Below are positions 1 through 8,632 of a stretch of DNA of 64,000 bases, piece after piece (the first letter of the stretch is position 1; each line of letters begins with the position of its first letter). Origin of the DNA: DSVQ01 sp964484765. GTDB taxonomy: Bacteria; Planctomycetota; Planctomycetia; Planctomycetales; Planctomycetaceae. A model generated the notes under the pieces. It saw nothing but the letters and a program-made list of their open reading frames with translations. It did not search any database and was not told the DNA's origin. Made by a program: the position numbers and the translations under genes. The stretch spans positions 34,207-98,206 of the forward strand of contig CAZAGI010000020.1 of assembly GCA_964484765.1 (NCBI GenBank), read 5' to 3'.

Positions 1-110
1 GGAAATGGGGTTCAGCGCTTGAAATCAGACGCCATGTCTGTATGCTGGTGGTTAGTCGGTCGCTGCTGGTGCCCGCGTCACAACGTTCGCTGTCCTTGCG
101 AGGTGTGGAA

Positions 111-827
111 ATGATCTCCGTCCGTCGAGTTGTCGCCTGGGGGATGGTCGTGACGGGGCTCGCGCTGGTGCTGCATGCGGCAGACACACCGCCGAAGTCC
201 GACACAGTGATTGCCCGCCTGCAACCATTCCAGAATCTCATCGGTCCCTGGCGCGGCATCGGCCAGCCCAAGCGCGGCTCCAATACCGGGGCGTGGAAGG
301 AGTCCATCGACACCGCCTGGGATTTGAAGAAAGATCAAACGGGCATTCGCTGGTCGGCGAAAGACGCGACACAATGGAAGTCGGCGTGGTTGAGTTCCCC
401 GCGCGACGGCGAGTTCGTGCTGAAAGCGACATTGGCCGATGATGCCGAGCGGGAATACCAGGGAAAATTCGACAAAGATCGCCTCGTCCTGGAAACGAAA
501 CCGGCAGAGGGTCAGGAAGTCCATCGCGCCACCATTACACTCCTCAATGAAAACCGTTGGACGCTGTTGCTGGAAAAACGCGGCGGACAGCAGACGTTCT
601 ACCAGCGCATTGCCGAAATCGGCTATCAGCGCGAAGGGACGCGGCTTGCCGTCGCGGGTGCCACCGGACCGGAATGCGTCGTCACCGGCGGTTTGGGAAC
701 GATCGCCGTCCAGCACGCCGGTAAGACCTATTACGTCTGCTGCACGGGCTGCCGCGATGCCTTCAACGACGATCCGGAAGGCATTCTGAAAGCCTACGCG
801 GAACGCAAAAAAGAGGCGAAGAAGTAG
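111..827 (+). CDS. secreted protein with C-terminal YHS/TRASH-like metal-binding segment
   Basis: Encodes about 238 aa. I start at the ATG at 111, because the longer frame from 42 adds a stretch with no signal-peptide character, whereas the residues after 111 form a signal peptide (VRR, then a hydrophobic core ending LHA, then ADTPPK). The middle (about residues 40-170) is rich in beta-strand-like residues and I do not recognise it. The last 53 residues resemble a YHS/TRASH domain: Cys189 in ECVVTGG, then YYVCCTGC (Cys210, 211, 214) and DAF followed by a short helix (DPEGILKAYAE). YHS and TRASH domains bind metals such as copper, so an envelope metal-binding or sensing role is an inference. 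The gene converges on the aminotransferase at 900. Confidence 0.8.
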   Translation: MISVRRVVAWGMVVTGLALVLHAADTPPKSDTVIARLQPFQNLIGPWRGIGQPKRGSNTGAWKESIDTAWDLKKDQTGIRWSAKDATQWKSAWLSSPRDGEFVLKATLADDAEREYQGKFDKDRLVLETKPAEGQEVHRATITLLNENRWTLLLEKRGGQQTFYQRIAEIGYQREGTRLAVAGATGPECVVTGGLGTIAVQHAGKTYYVCCTGCRDAFNDDPEGILKAYAERKKEAKK

Positions 828-899
828 CCGCGCGTGCCGAACGCTTCGTGTTCATCGACGCCTTCGCCGGTCCCTTTTCTCGTCGTGCCAATCACTTTC

Positions 900-2324
900 T
901 TACCGGGCCGTGACGACCGCGCGGGGATTGCCGCGCAGTTTCATCGCCAGATCCGATAGCAGTTCGTACATCAGATTCAGCGATTCGCGGACCTGGTTGG
1001 CGGTGATCGTCAGCGGCGGGCTGACTCGAAGCACCTTGCCGGCCAGTGCACCCAGCAAGTGAATCCCTTCGCCGTTGCGGCCGACATAACACGTTTCCAC
1101 AATCTTCGCGGCGACATCCGCCGGGGTGTGATCGCCGATGGCCGCACATTCGATCCCGAAGACCACGCCTTCGCCGCGCACGTGGGCAATCAGCCCGGTC
1201 TCTTTCAGCCGATCCAGCCCGGCAAAGAATAGCGGCGTCAGTTGCGCGATGTGCGGAATCAGGTTCTGCTCGGCGAACTCATCAAGGGTTGCCACCACCG
1301 CGGCGCTGGAGAGCGGGTTCGCACTCCATGTGTCTGATGCTTCGCCGAACTTCATGTGTGCCGTGATCGACCGATTGCACGCCACCGCGGCAACAGGCAC
1401 GCCGTTACCCAGGCCTTTGCCGAGGATCACCATGTCGGGTTCGACGCCGTATTTCTCGAAGGCAAACAATTCGCCGGTCCGGCCGAAGTTCGCCTGGACC
1501 TCATCGAACAGAAACAGGATGTCGTGCTCGCGGCAGAACTGTTGCAGCAAGTGGTGATACTTTGCGGGCGGATGGAAGCTGCCTCCGCCACCGAGATACG
1601 GTTCGGTGATGAGACACGTCAGCCGCGGACCATATTGGTTCCACAAGGCGGTCAGTTCCTGTTCATACCGTTCCAGCGGGATGGTATCGCCATTGACGGA
1701 ATGATCGGCAATCTCTTCCATCGGGAAGCTGATGAACCGCACGCGCGGATCGCGTTCCATGTCCTTTTCCGAGCCCGTCACGGCGTTGGCGAAGCCCTTT
1801 TTGCCGTGGAAGCCGTAACGCGTGGCGAGAATCATGTCGCGGGTGCGATCGCGGGCCAGCGCGGCATAAATCGCCTTGTGAACCGCTTCTGATCCCGATG
1901 CGGCCCAGACGATCTGATCAAACCGCTTGCCATATGGCGTGGCCCGGAGGACACCGAGCAGCTTGGACACGGCAAGGGTTTCGATTTCCGTCACGCCGTT
2001 ATACGCCGTCAGGGTCATGGCTTCGCTATAGCTGCTCGCGGTTGTCTCGGGGGAACCGAAGAGCATGTTTTCCGACCAGTTCATGTTCCTGGCAAAACGC
2101 TGCAGCCAACGTCGCGGATTATGGCCGAGGTTGGCGACGAGCACGCCCGAAGTGAAGTCGTACAGCTTGCGGCCTTCCGGGGTGAAGTGGAATACACCCG
2201 CCGATTTCGCGAAGACGGCTTGCGTGGGAGTAAACGTGCGGAGGGCTTGCGGCTCGGATTCGGCGACGACCGCGCGGGCGGCATTGGAACGAACTTCACC
2301 GGCAAACTGAATCGGCTGGGGCAT
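900..2324 (-). CDS. class III PLP-dependent aminotransferase
   Basis: Encodes 474 aa. The ATG at 2324 is chosen over the one at 2336 because GAGG lies about 8 bases upstream of it. The fold-type I signatures of class III aminotransferases are clear: GSEA at about 144-147 (cofactor phosphate binding), LFDEVQ with Asp274 (pyridine-nitrogen contact) and VILGKGLGNG with Lys303 as the Schiff-base lysine. The length is usual for the ornithine/acetylornithine/4-aminobutyrate group. The substrate cannot be read from sequence; no arginine, GABA or biotin genes lie nearby. It is the last gene of a leftward run and is separated from the DUF1570 gene by about 190 bases containing a short hairpin repeat. 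Confidence 0.9.
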   Translation of the reverse strand: MPQPIQFAGEVRSNAARAVVAESEPQALRTFTPTQAVFAKSAGVFHFTPEGRKLYDFTSGVLVANLGHNPRRWLQRFARNMNWSENMLFGSPETTASSYSEAMTLTAYNGVTEIETLAVSKLLGVLRATPYGKRFDQIVWAASGSEAVHKAIYAALARDRTRDMILATRYGFHGKKGFANAVTGSEKDMERDPRVRFISFPMEEIADHSVNGDTIPLERYEQELTALWNQYGPRLTCLITEPYLGGGGSFHPPAKYHHLLQQFCREHDILFLFDEVQANFGRTGELFAFEKYGVEPDMVILGKGLGNGVPVAAVACNRSITAHMKFGEASDTWSANPLSSAAVVATLDEFAEQNLIPHIAQLTPLFFAGLDRLKETGLIAHVRGEGVVFGIECAAIGDHTPADVAAKIVETCYVGRNGEGIHLLGALAGKVLRVSPPLTITANQVRESLNLMYELLSDLAMKLRGNPRAVVTAR

Positions 2325-2476
2325 GAAAAACCTCAATCAACGGCGGGATTCCAACGGGCAGGCCATGAGCGATGATGCTATTCTCACCGATCGGGCAGGC
2401 GTGCTCAAGAGACACCGTGGGCGGGATGTGGTTCGGCTCGGTCAAGGACGAAGAATTGGCAATTAGGAATTCACTG

Positions 2477-2499
2477 GTTCCCATGCTCCGCGTGGGAAC
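2477..2499. repeat. short hairpin repeat GTTCCCA...TGGGAAC
   Basis: A 7-bp inverted repeat (GTTCCCA / TGGGAAC) with a 9-base loop sits just past the stop of the DUF1570 gene. It matches the style of the REP-like elements with a GTTCCCA-CGC-TGGGAAC core that recur in many bacterial genomes. A short AATTGGCAATT stretch lies immediately beside it at about 2453-2472. It could serve as a weak terminator; there is no T-run. Confidence 0.45.
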
Positions 2500-2517
2500 G
2501 CGACCAAACCGCTGTGC

Positions 2518-3687
2518 TCAGTTTTTCCGTCGTGCCATCGCGCGGGGGAGTTCCTGCTGAAACTCACGTTGCAATTCCGGCACTGTTTTGCCGACGATCT
2601 TTTCGAACTCGGCAAGGCGCTGGTCCGGTCGGTCGGCGATCAGCGGCTTCTTCGCTGCATAGTGTTTGACAAGGTTGTTGTACTCGGCTCGATATTTTGT
2701 AACGAGGAGCCAGTGCAATCCCCAGGCATGGCCGTAGGCGTCGGCGGCAAGGATATCCCCCTGAAACGGCTCATCACGGGTCACGATGTCTTTCCACGTG
2801 ACCACGCGGGCTCGGAGGGCCATCTGTCCATAACGATCGCTGATCGACTTCGGCCCGCTGCGGACACGCTCGCCATCACCTTCAAACCCGGTCGCGATGC
2901 CTTCGTTGAACCACATCGGCACGGCGGCGAAACGCTGCAGGATCCCGCGGTTATACACTTGCTGATGGACCGCCTCGTGCAGCGGCGTCTCGAAGTTTAC
3001 ACATTCGCTCAGCCGGATGATCAACCGGTTGGATTCGAGGTTGTAATACGCCGACATGCTGGCCGCCGAGAGTCCGCCCTGGCCTTCGGTATCGCGCGTG
3101 GTATAGGCATCAAAATGGCGATCGGACTCGAAGATGATTGCCGCCAGCGGATATTTCACAGCCGTGGTTTCAATCCGGGCCTGTTTGACGAACTCCAGGA
3201 AATTGGTTTGCATCCCTTTGAAGAACGTCCCGGCCTTTTTCACGATGCCCTGATAGCGCTTCTCAATCGCCGGATCAAGGGCCTCCGGACGAGCCCGCAC
3301 CAGCACAATCACGAATGGCTTGTCGATGGTGGTGATCGTGCGTGTGGCATTGAATTCGCCGTTGATCTCCTTGAGCAATTCCTCGTGCGTCAATGGCTTC
3401 GGGTCCGGCCCCGGTTGATGCGCGGCGATGCGTTCGGACGGAATCAGCTTCCAGCTACCGTCGGGCAGTTCGAGCGCGTGAGCCTTCTGTCCTTCACCCG
3501 CCAGCCGCGCGGTGAGTGTGGCGGTGTCGCCATTGGCGAGGCGGATGGTGAACTCGTCCGCGCGCATTGATGATGAGCAGAGATTGCAAATTGAGAATTG
3601 AAGAATGCAAATTGCAAATTGTGTAAGACGACGGACGCTATGTCTCTGAATTTCCCGTTCCTGCAATTGGCATTTTTCAATTGGCAT
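2518..3687 (-). CDS. DUF1570-family gluzincin-like secreted protein
   Basis: Encodes up to 389 aa. The body matches the planctomycete DUF1570 family: an HEAVH motif at about 237-241 followed by WFNEGIA with Glu262, which together form the HExxH...E zinc-ligand pattern of gluzincin peptidases. The upstream part (residues 50-90) is a short beta-rich segment of the kind seen before this domain. The start is uncertain. The ATG at 3687 gives a plausible signal peptide (RR, then a Cys/Ile/Phe/Leu-rich core, then SSSMRA), but that peptide is encoded by an intergenic AATTGCAAATT-type repeat. The ATG at 3567 would give a protein without a leader. An export function favours the long form. The protein probably acts in the envelope, either as a peptidase or as a peptidase-like fold. 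Confidence 0.8.
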   Translation of the reverse strand: MPIEKCQLQEREIQRHSVRRLTQFAICILQFSICNLCSSSMRADEFTIRLANGDTATLTARLAGEGQKAHALELPDGSWKLIPSERIAAHQPGPDPKPLTHEELLKEINGEFNATRTITTIDKPFVIVLVRARPEALDPAIEKRYQGIVKKAGTFFKGMQTNFLEFVKQARIETTAVKYPLAAIIFESDRHFDAYTTRDTEGQGGLSAASMSAYYNLESNRLIIRLSECVNFETPLHEAVHQQVYNRGILQRFAAVPMWFNEGIATGFEGDGERVRSGPKSISDRYGQMALRARVVTWKDIVTRDEPFQGDILAADAYGHAWGLHWLLVTKYRAEYNNLVKHYAAKKPLIADRPDQRLAEFEKIVGKTVPELQREFQQELPRAMARRKN

Positions 3688-3703
3688 TTTTCAATTGGCA
3701 CTT
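3583..3703. repeat. AATTGCAAATT / CAATTGGCATTTTT tandem repeat
   Basis: This AT-rich block stands out from its surroundings. From 3664 to 3700 a 14-base unit (CAATTGGCATTTTT) is repeated 2.6 times, and from 3583 to 3622 there are several variants of ATTGCAAATTG. It overlaps the 5' end of the DUF1570 frame. A shorter relative lies at about 2453-2472. Similar AATTGCAAATTG strings are common dispersed repeats in planctomycete genomes (recollection, not a search). Confidence 0.7.
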
Positions 3704-3719
3704 CATTTTCGTACTGAAT

Positions 3720-5129
3720 TCACGCCAAAATTGCGTCAATCGGCTTTCCGTTCGAGACCACATACGGGCGGCCTTCGCGATCGTGGATTTCCCTATTTGC
3801 ATCAATGCCGAGCGCGGCGTAGATCGTCGCTGTGACATCGGCCGGACTGACGGCGTCACGTAGCGGATAGCCCCCTTCGCGGTCCGATGCGCCGTATAAC
3901 GCACCGGGTTGCACCCCCGCGCCGGCCAGCAACACGGAGTAGCAGTACGGCCAATGATCGCGGCCGTCCGCCGTCGCGCCGGCCCCCGAAGTCACCATCC
4001 CGACTTTCGGCGTGCGTCCGAACTCCCCCATGAGCACCACGAGCGTGTCGTCCAGCAGTCCGCGGTCGGCGAGATCATCGAGCAGTGCCGCGATGGCACG
4101 ATCGAACGGCGGACACAGCGACCGCCGCATCAATTTGAAATGATCGCGATGAGTGTCCCAAGCCTGATCAATCCGCCGGCCGGTCATCATCGTAACGAGT
4201 TTCACACCGGCTTCGAGCATCCGTCGGGCTAAGAGCGCTGTCTGCCCCAAATGTGGCAACCCACCAAATTTGCGGGCTTCGATCGACCGGTCGCTGCCAG
4301 GATCGAGGCCATACTTCTCTCGCAGCGACAGCGGCTCGCGCGACAGATCGAACGCCGTGCGAACCTCGGGTGCGGCAAGGAGATCGACAGCTTGCTGCTG
4401 GAAGAGCGTCATGCGCTGCATCGCCGTTGTGTCGAGTGATTGCGGAACATTCATGCGTTGCAAAAGCGCGTGTCGCTGGTTCAGTCGAGTCTGCGACGAC
4501 TGCGGCAACGGCGCGAAACCCGGTGGTGCGTAACCGGGCAAACTTGGATCGCCAGTGACGAACGGGTCATACTCCGCGCCAAGAAACCCCGCAGTCTGTC
4601 CGGGCAGGTCAGAACCGTTGTTGAACTGTTTCTCGGCAATGTGGAGGAAATCGGGCAGGGCACCGTGTGACGGCCGCAGTTTCGCCAGCACGGCTCCCAC
4701 CGGCGGGAAATTATCCGGCCGTTCGATCGTGACGAGTTGACCGCTCTCGACGGGAAAACGTCCCGTGAGCGCGTAATAGGCCCCAGCGTTGTGGTCATTG
4801 ATCGCATGTGTCACGGATCGGACGGCCGCGAACCGATGCGCGTGCCGGGCAAGCCCGGGCAGCAATTCGGTGAAGGGTAATTCCGGATGCGATGTCTGAA
4901 TGACGCTGAATTCTCCGCGAATGTTGACCGGCGCTTTCGGTTTCACGTCCCACAAGTCGATGTGCGAAGGGCCGCCGTCCATGAAGATCAGCAGGCATCG
5001 CTGAGCGATTTTCCGGTTTGGCGGGGTTGTCGCGGCCCGCAAATGGGCGGTCGTTAATCCCAATGGCGCGAGCACACCCAGGCGCAACCAGTCGCGCCGT
5101 GTGAACCCGGCTATGGGAGAAAACAGCAT
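3720..5129 (-). CDS. DUF1501 domain protein, Tat-exported sulfatase-like
   Basis: Encodes 469 aa. The N-terminus has a twin-arginine signal (TRRDWLRLG, then a hydrophobic core and a cleavage-like AHLRA). The DUF1501 signatures follow: CLLIFMDGGPSHIDLWDVKP, SVTHAINDHNAGAYYALTG and, late in the chain, MGEFGRTPK and GRDHWPYCYS. DUF1501 belongs to the alkaline phosphatase/sulfatase superfamily and is greatly expanded in planctomycetes. It is usually found with DUF1549/DUF1553 cytochrome-type partners, which are absent here. The likely location is the periplasm; the substrate is unknown. Start and length fit the family. Confidence 0.92.
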   Translation of the reverse strand: MLFSPIAGFTRRDWLRLGVLAPLGLTTAHLRAATTPPNRKIAQRCLLIFMDGGPSHIDLWDVKPKAPVNIRGEFSVIQTSHPELPFTELLPGLARHAHRFAAVRSVTHAINDHNAGAYYALTGRFPVESGQLVTIERPDNFPPVGAVLAKLRPSHGALPDFLHIAEKQFNNGSDLPGQTAGFLGAEYDPFVTGDPSLPGYAPPGFAPLPQSSQTRLNQRHALLQRMNVPQSLDTTAMQRMTLFQQQAVDLLAAPEVRTAFDLSREPLSLREKYGLDPGSDRSIEARKFGGLPHLGQTALLARRMLEAGVKLVTMMTGRRIDQAWDTHRDHFKLMRRSLCPPFDRAIAALLDDLADRGLLDDTLVVLMGEFGRTPKVGMVTSGAGATADGRDHWPYCYSVLLAGAGVQPGALYGASDREGGYPLRDAVSPADVTATIYAALGIDANREIHDREGRPYVVSNGKPIDAILA

Positions 5130-5210
5130 GGAGACGTCCGGAATCGCGGAGAAATGAAGGTGAACCTATCGTATCCCGATCATCGACATCGCACCAGACG
5201 TTGATGAGCC

Positions 5211-5299
5211 GCTTTGCGGTTTCGCGCCCCGCGCAAACGTTCCTCAGTGACTTCGAAGACACAGGGAAGTGATTGTGATGCGGCGCGAAACCGCGAAGC
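5211..5299. repeat. TTTCGCGCC inverted repeat, dispersed family copy 1
   Basis: An 18-base arm (5211-5228) and its near-perfect reverse complement (5282-5299, one G-U type difference) flank a spacer containing TTCCTCAGTGACTTCG and ACACAGGGAAGTG. A copy with the same arms and a related spacer lies at 43304-43392, and a half copy lies at 35561-35593. It sits between the end of the PIG-L gene and the start of the DUF1501 gene, so it may also end transcription. Confidence 0.65.
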
Positions 5300-5308
5300 G
5301 GAGTGGGG

Positions 5309-6073
5309 TTACTGGCTGAGAAGCTCGGAGAGCAGATCGTTGTGGGGGTAAGGGTGCCCGCGATGCTGACAGAACCCTTCCCCGTAGGCGACACCGAGCT
5401 GTTGCCCCCGCGCAGCGGACCACCGGCGCGTTCCGTCGAGATATTCATCCAACCCGTGTTGCCGGCGGAGCCAGTCCCGCTGGCTGGCATGACACGCGAG
5501 CATGTTCAGCTTGATTTCAATTGTTGTGGAGATGTCGACGATCAGCATCGGCGTCTGCGGACGGCCGTAGTAATCGACGCCTTCAATCGCGTCCACGTAA
5601 TACAGATGAGGAATGCCCGACAGTGGCGGAGCGGGGTCCCATTGTTTCGTGGCATAGTGCGGTACGGAGGCATTGAAGCACGCATCGCGAACCAGTTTGC
5701 TGGTGACTTCATGGTCACTCATGTAATCGATCGGCGGGGAAGTCATGACGAGATGCGGCCGCGCCCGCCGCACGGCTTCTGTCACTCGTCGTCGGCCGTC
5801 GTCGTTGAAGTCGATCGACAGATCGCGGAACTCGAGGCAAACATACTCGGCGCCGAGCAAATCGGCGGCGGACTGGGCTTCGGCCCGGCGCACCGCGGCG
5901 ATTTCATCGGGTGGCAGTTCGGCGCTGCCCAAATCGCCCGGCGTCATGGTGGCGATAGTGATCTGGCAGCCGAGTTGTTTCAGCCGCAACAGCGTCCCCG
6001 CGCACTGGATTTCGATGTCATCGGGATGCGCATGAATTGCAAGGATCCGGATCGATTTTGGATCAACCGCCAT
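5309..6073 (-). CDS. PIG-L family N-acetylglucosaminyl deacetylase
   Basis: Encodes 254 aa. The zinc-binding motif AHPDD lies at residues 15-19 directly after the first beta strand (IRILAIHAHPDD), and a second motif (SPPIDYMSDHEVTSKLV) supplies the later histidine. Members remove acetyl groups from N-acetylglucosamine-type sugars, as in GPI precursor, mycothiol or bacillithiol synthesis, or act on other small amides. There is no signal peptide, so it is cytoplasmic. No thiol-biosynthesis partner is adjacent. The downstream gap holds a large inverted repeat. Confidence 0.9.
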   Translation of the reverse strand: MAVDPKSIRILAIHAHPDDIEIQCAGTLLRLKQLGCQITIATMTPGDLGSAELPPDEIAAVRRAEAQSAADLLGAEYVCLEFRDLSIDFNDDGRRRVTEAVRRARPHLVMTSPPIDYMSDHEVTSKLVRDACFNASVPHYATKQWDPAPPLSGIPHLYYVDAIEGVDYYGRPQTPMLIVDISTTIEIKLNMLACHASQRDWLRRQHGLDEYLDGTRRWSAARGQQLGVAYGEGFCQHRGHPYPHNDLLSELLSQ

Positions 6074-6124
6074 ATTTCCGCCTTCACCAAACGTGTCGAT
6101 GAGGACACTCTGTGATTGTGTGGC

Positions 6125-6439
6125 TTACGCGGCACCGGCGAGCGCCATGAACGCGAATGCCAAGGCAATTTGAACGACGAGATACAACCCCGCGACGATG
6201 GCGGATTGCTTCAGCGAGATGCCGGCGATCCACATCAAGGCCGGAATCAGCACGATGTCGCCAATCAGGAAGGCGAACGCCCCCAAAGTCTCACTCAGGG
6301 CCACCCGGGCGGCAATAGCTGCCAGGGTAGAGATCAATGCCACGCCGGCCATCGGCCAGAACTCGGCTTCGGCGTCGTCCTGCGCGACAACCTTCACCAG
6401 CAGCATGAGAATTGCGGCGGAGATCAAGATTCCCAGCAT
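6125..6439 (-). CDS. small membrane protein, unknown function
   Basis: Encodes about 104 aa. The ATG at 6439 follows GTGAGG by 9 bases, so I prefer it to a GTG at 6454. The chain is mostly hydrophobic, with three or four probable membrane segments (residues 3-20, 30-50, 55-72, 78-100) and an acidic QDDAEAE patch after the first. It lies between the mla genes and the PIG-L gene on the same strand, with gaps of about 50 and 100 bases, so co-transcription is likely. I do not recognise a family. Confidence 0.7.
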   Translation of the reverse strand: MLGILISAAILMLLVKVVAQDDAEAEFWPMAGVALISTLAAIAARVALSETLGAFAFLIGDIVLIPALMWIAGISLKQSAIVAGLYLVVQIALAFAFMALAGAA

Positions 6440-6541
6440 GATGCGGCGCCTCACGATGTGTTCGCGATCGATCGGCGGCGCTTCGACACAGCATCGAATC
6501 GTTGCCGTGCGGCGAACAGTAACGCGGTTGGCGCAGGTGCG

Positions 6542-7696
6542 TCAATTCTGCGAGCGCACCGTCGGGCCGCGCGCGGCCGGCGGTTTGGTCGAACCTGGCT
6601 GCAGGAGTTCGAAATCGCGCAGGCCGTTGCTGGGCCGCACAACGCCGCCGGCACCGAGAACTTCCGGATTGCGGGCGATCTTGTCGCTGAATTCCTTGAA
6701 GTCTTTCAACAACGGTTCCGCATTCCGCAGGATGATTGCCAGCGACTGCGAGGAACGGTTGAGATTGTCGTAGAGCGCCGGATCCGCCGCGAATTTTTGC
6801 AGCGTGCCATTCGGCTTGTTGACCATTTGGGTGAAGCGGTTCAGTTCACTGAGCAATTGTTCGAGACTGGACAGGCTGCTGTCGAGTTTGGCGACCATCT
6901 GTTCGCCGCGCTGACCGACGGGTTCGGTGACCTGCGCCAGATTGACGAGGTTGCGGTTGACATTTTCGATCGCCATCCGTGATCCAATGATGGTCCGGCG
7001 CGTGTCTTCCACCAGTTGCGGCATGCCGTTGATGGTCTCCTGCAATGATTGTTGCGTGGTTGGATCACCAAGGACGCGGTTGGCAGACGCGATCATTTTG
7101 TTGGCGTTTTGCAACGTGACGGTCAGTTCATGCAGCGATTCCGCGGCGCGCTCAATCACGACATCGACATTCCCGCGGTTGGTCGTCATCAGCGCATTGA
7201 CATTCGCGCCGACTTTTTGCCATTCGTTGGTGGTGGCCGCCATGGAATCCAGCAACTGTACCGCCCGGCCTTCCAGCCGCTGGACCGCCGCCAATGGGTC
7301 GGAGGCTCCCTGGCCGGCGAGTTCGGACCCGTCAACGAGGAATTCTTCGCTGCGTCCGGGAAGGAACTCGAGCGCGGCTTCGCCGAGCAGCGAACGCGTG
7401 ACCATCGGGCGGCTGTCGCTGCGGATCTGAATCTCGGTGCGGATCCCGAGTTCCGCGGTGACGCCGGTGTCTTCGCCGAAACGGATCCGGGCGACATACC
7501 CGATGGGCAAACCGCTCATGAGCACCGGCGCTCCGTGGTACAATCCGCCCGCCGTTTCCAGATGCACGAGTACGGTGTACCGCTGGTGCAGATCTTTCTG
7601 TAAGTCGCCAAACCGAATGACGAGCGCCGTGCCGATCGAGAACGCGACCAACACCACCAGGCCCACCTGAAATTGCAAACGGCGTTCGTTGTTCAT
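6542..7696 (-). CDS. mlaD: MCE/MlaD-family lipid transport substrate-binding protein
   Basis: Encodes about 384 aa from the ATG at 7696 (MNNERRLQFQVG, the usual beginning of these proteins); an ATG at 7711 is also possible. One N-terminal membrane anchor (residues 9-28) is followed by the MCE domain (about 35-120), with the typical LYHGAPVLMSGLPIGYV and LGEAALEFLPG segments. After it comes a long helical region (about 130-330) as in multi-length MCE proteins, ending in a short disordered tail. MlaD-type proteins form a hexameric ring that carries phospholipids between membranes. The ATPase and permease genes lie immediately upstream on the same strand, so this is the third gene of an mlaEFD operon. 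Confidence 0.9.
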   Translation of the reverse strand: MNNERRLQFQVGLVVLVAFSIGTALVIRFGDLQKDLHQRYTVLVHLETAGGLYHGAPVLMSGLPIGYVARIRFGEDTGVTAELGIRTEIQIRSDSRPMVTRSLLGEAALEFLPGRSEEFLVDGSELAGQGASDPLAAVQRLEGRAVQLLDSMAATTNEWQKVGANVNALMTTNRGNVDVVIERAAESLHELTVTLQNANKMIASANRVLGDPTTQQSLQETINGMPQLVEDTRRTIIGSRMAIENVNRNLVNLAQVTEPVGQRGEQMVAKLDSSLSSLEQLLSELNRFTQMVNKPNGTLQKFAADPALYDNLNRSSQSLAIILRNAEPLLKDFKEFSDKIARNPEVLGAGGVVRPSNGLRDFELLQPGSTKPPAARGPTVRSQN

Positions 7697-7713
7697 GATG
7701 TCATTGATCATTC

Positions 7714-7730
7714 GTCAGTGGTCAGTGGTG
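7714..7730. repeat. GTCAGTGG dispersed repeat (mlaF-mlaD gap)
   Basis: The sequence GTCAGTGGTCAGTGGTG sits between the ATPase and MCE genes. It belongs to the same family as copies at 8601-8614, 12854-12926 and 37104-37184. Confidence 0.6.
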
Positions 7731-7775
7731 ATTTCCGTGTCCAAAACGGACATTGCCTGACGTTCCACAACGGTG

Positions 7776-8582
7776 TTACGCCGCCAGTTCTTGAATGCGC
7801 CGCGTCGCATCGCCGCGGATGAAATCGCAGACGCGCTCATCGTCGGACAGAAACGCCTCGGCGGCCGTGCCTTCAAAGACAATTTGTGATTCGCCTGGCT
7901 GCAGGCGGGCCAGTGGATACAACATCACGACGCGATCAGCGACCCGGCGGACGGTGTGCATGTCGTGCGTCACAACCACGCTCGTCACCGATTGTCGCTC
8001 TCGCGTCCGCAAGATGAGTTCGTTGATCACGTCGCTCATCACGGGATCAAGTCCCGTTGTCGGTTCGTCGTAAAACATCACTTCCGGCGACAACGCCAAA
8101 GCCCGCGCGAGACCCACGCGTTTTTTCATCCCACCGGAAAGTTCGCTTGGCTGCTTGTTCGCCGTGGTGGCGGGCAGGCCGACGTCTTGCAGGCGTTGCA
8201 TGACGACATCGCGGATCGCCGCTTCCGTCATCCGACGGTTTTCTCGCAGGCCGAAAGCGATGTTCTCGAAAACATTCAAACTGTCGAACAGCGCGGCTCC
8301 CTGAAACAGGTAACCGAACCGCAACCGCTGGCGGCGCAGTTCGGGATTCGCCATCGTGGAAACCGAACGGTTTTCCCAGCAGACATGGCCCTCCGTCGGA
8401 GTCAGCAACCCGGCGAGAAGCTTGGTCGTCACGCTTTTGCCGCAGCCGCTTTCACCGATGAGCACGAGCGTTTCTCCCGCGCGGACGGGAAACGACACGT
8501 CGCGCAGTACGGTCTGCGCCCCGAACCGCTGCGTAACATTCCGCAGTTCGAGCATGACAGTCGTTCGATCGGAAAAAGGCAT
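7776..8582 (-). CDS. mlaF: MlaF-type ABC transporter ATPase
   Basis: Encodes about 268 aa from the ATG at 8582. A GTG at 8600 and an ATG at 8555 are alternatives, and none has a strong ribosome-binding site. The ABC motifs are complete: Walker A GESGCGKS (43-50), Q-loop LFQGAALFDSL (about 92-102), signature LSGGMKK (148-154), Walker B VMFYDEP (168-174) and the switch histidine in VVTHDM. LFQGAALFDSLNVFENI and LSGGMKKRVGLARAL are typical of the Mla/Ttg2A branch. It powers lipid transport by the permease encoded directly upstream. Confidence 0.93.
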   Translation of the reverse strand: MPFSDRTTVMLELRNVTQRFGAQTVLRDVSFPVRAGETLVLIGESGCGKSVTTKLLAGLLTPTEGHVCWENRSVSTMANPELRRQRLRFGYLFQGAALFDSLNVFENIAFGLRENRRMTEAAIRDVVMQRLQDVGLPATTANKQPSELSGGMKKRVGLARALALSPEVMFYDEPTTGLDPVMSDVINELILRTRERQSVTSVVVTHDMHTVRRVADRVVMLYPLARLQPGESQIVFEGTAAEAFLSDDERVCDFIRGDATRRIQELAA

Positions 8583-8600
8583 GCTCACGGGGGAAGTCAC

Positions 8601-8614
8601 TTGTCAGTGGTCAA
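8601..8614. repeat. GTCAGTGG dispersed repeat (mlaE-mlaF gap)
   Basis: TTGTCAGTGGTCAA fills much of the short gap between the permease and ATPase genes and abuts the start of mlaF. It is a partial copy of the family described at 12854. Confidence 0.5.
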
Positions 8615-8632
8615 ACCTAACCATTTTTTTGA

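Noticed and set aside
2569..3570. 333-codon plus-strand open frame
   Set aside because: Antisense to the DUF1570 gene with its HEAVH motif; no family.
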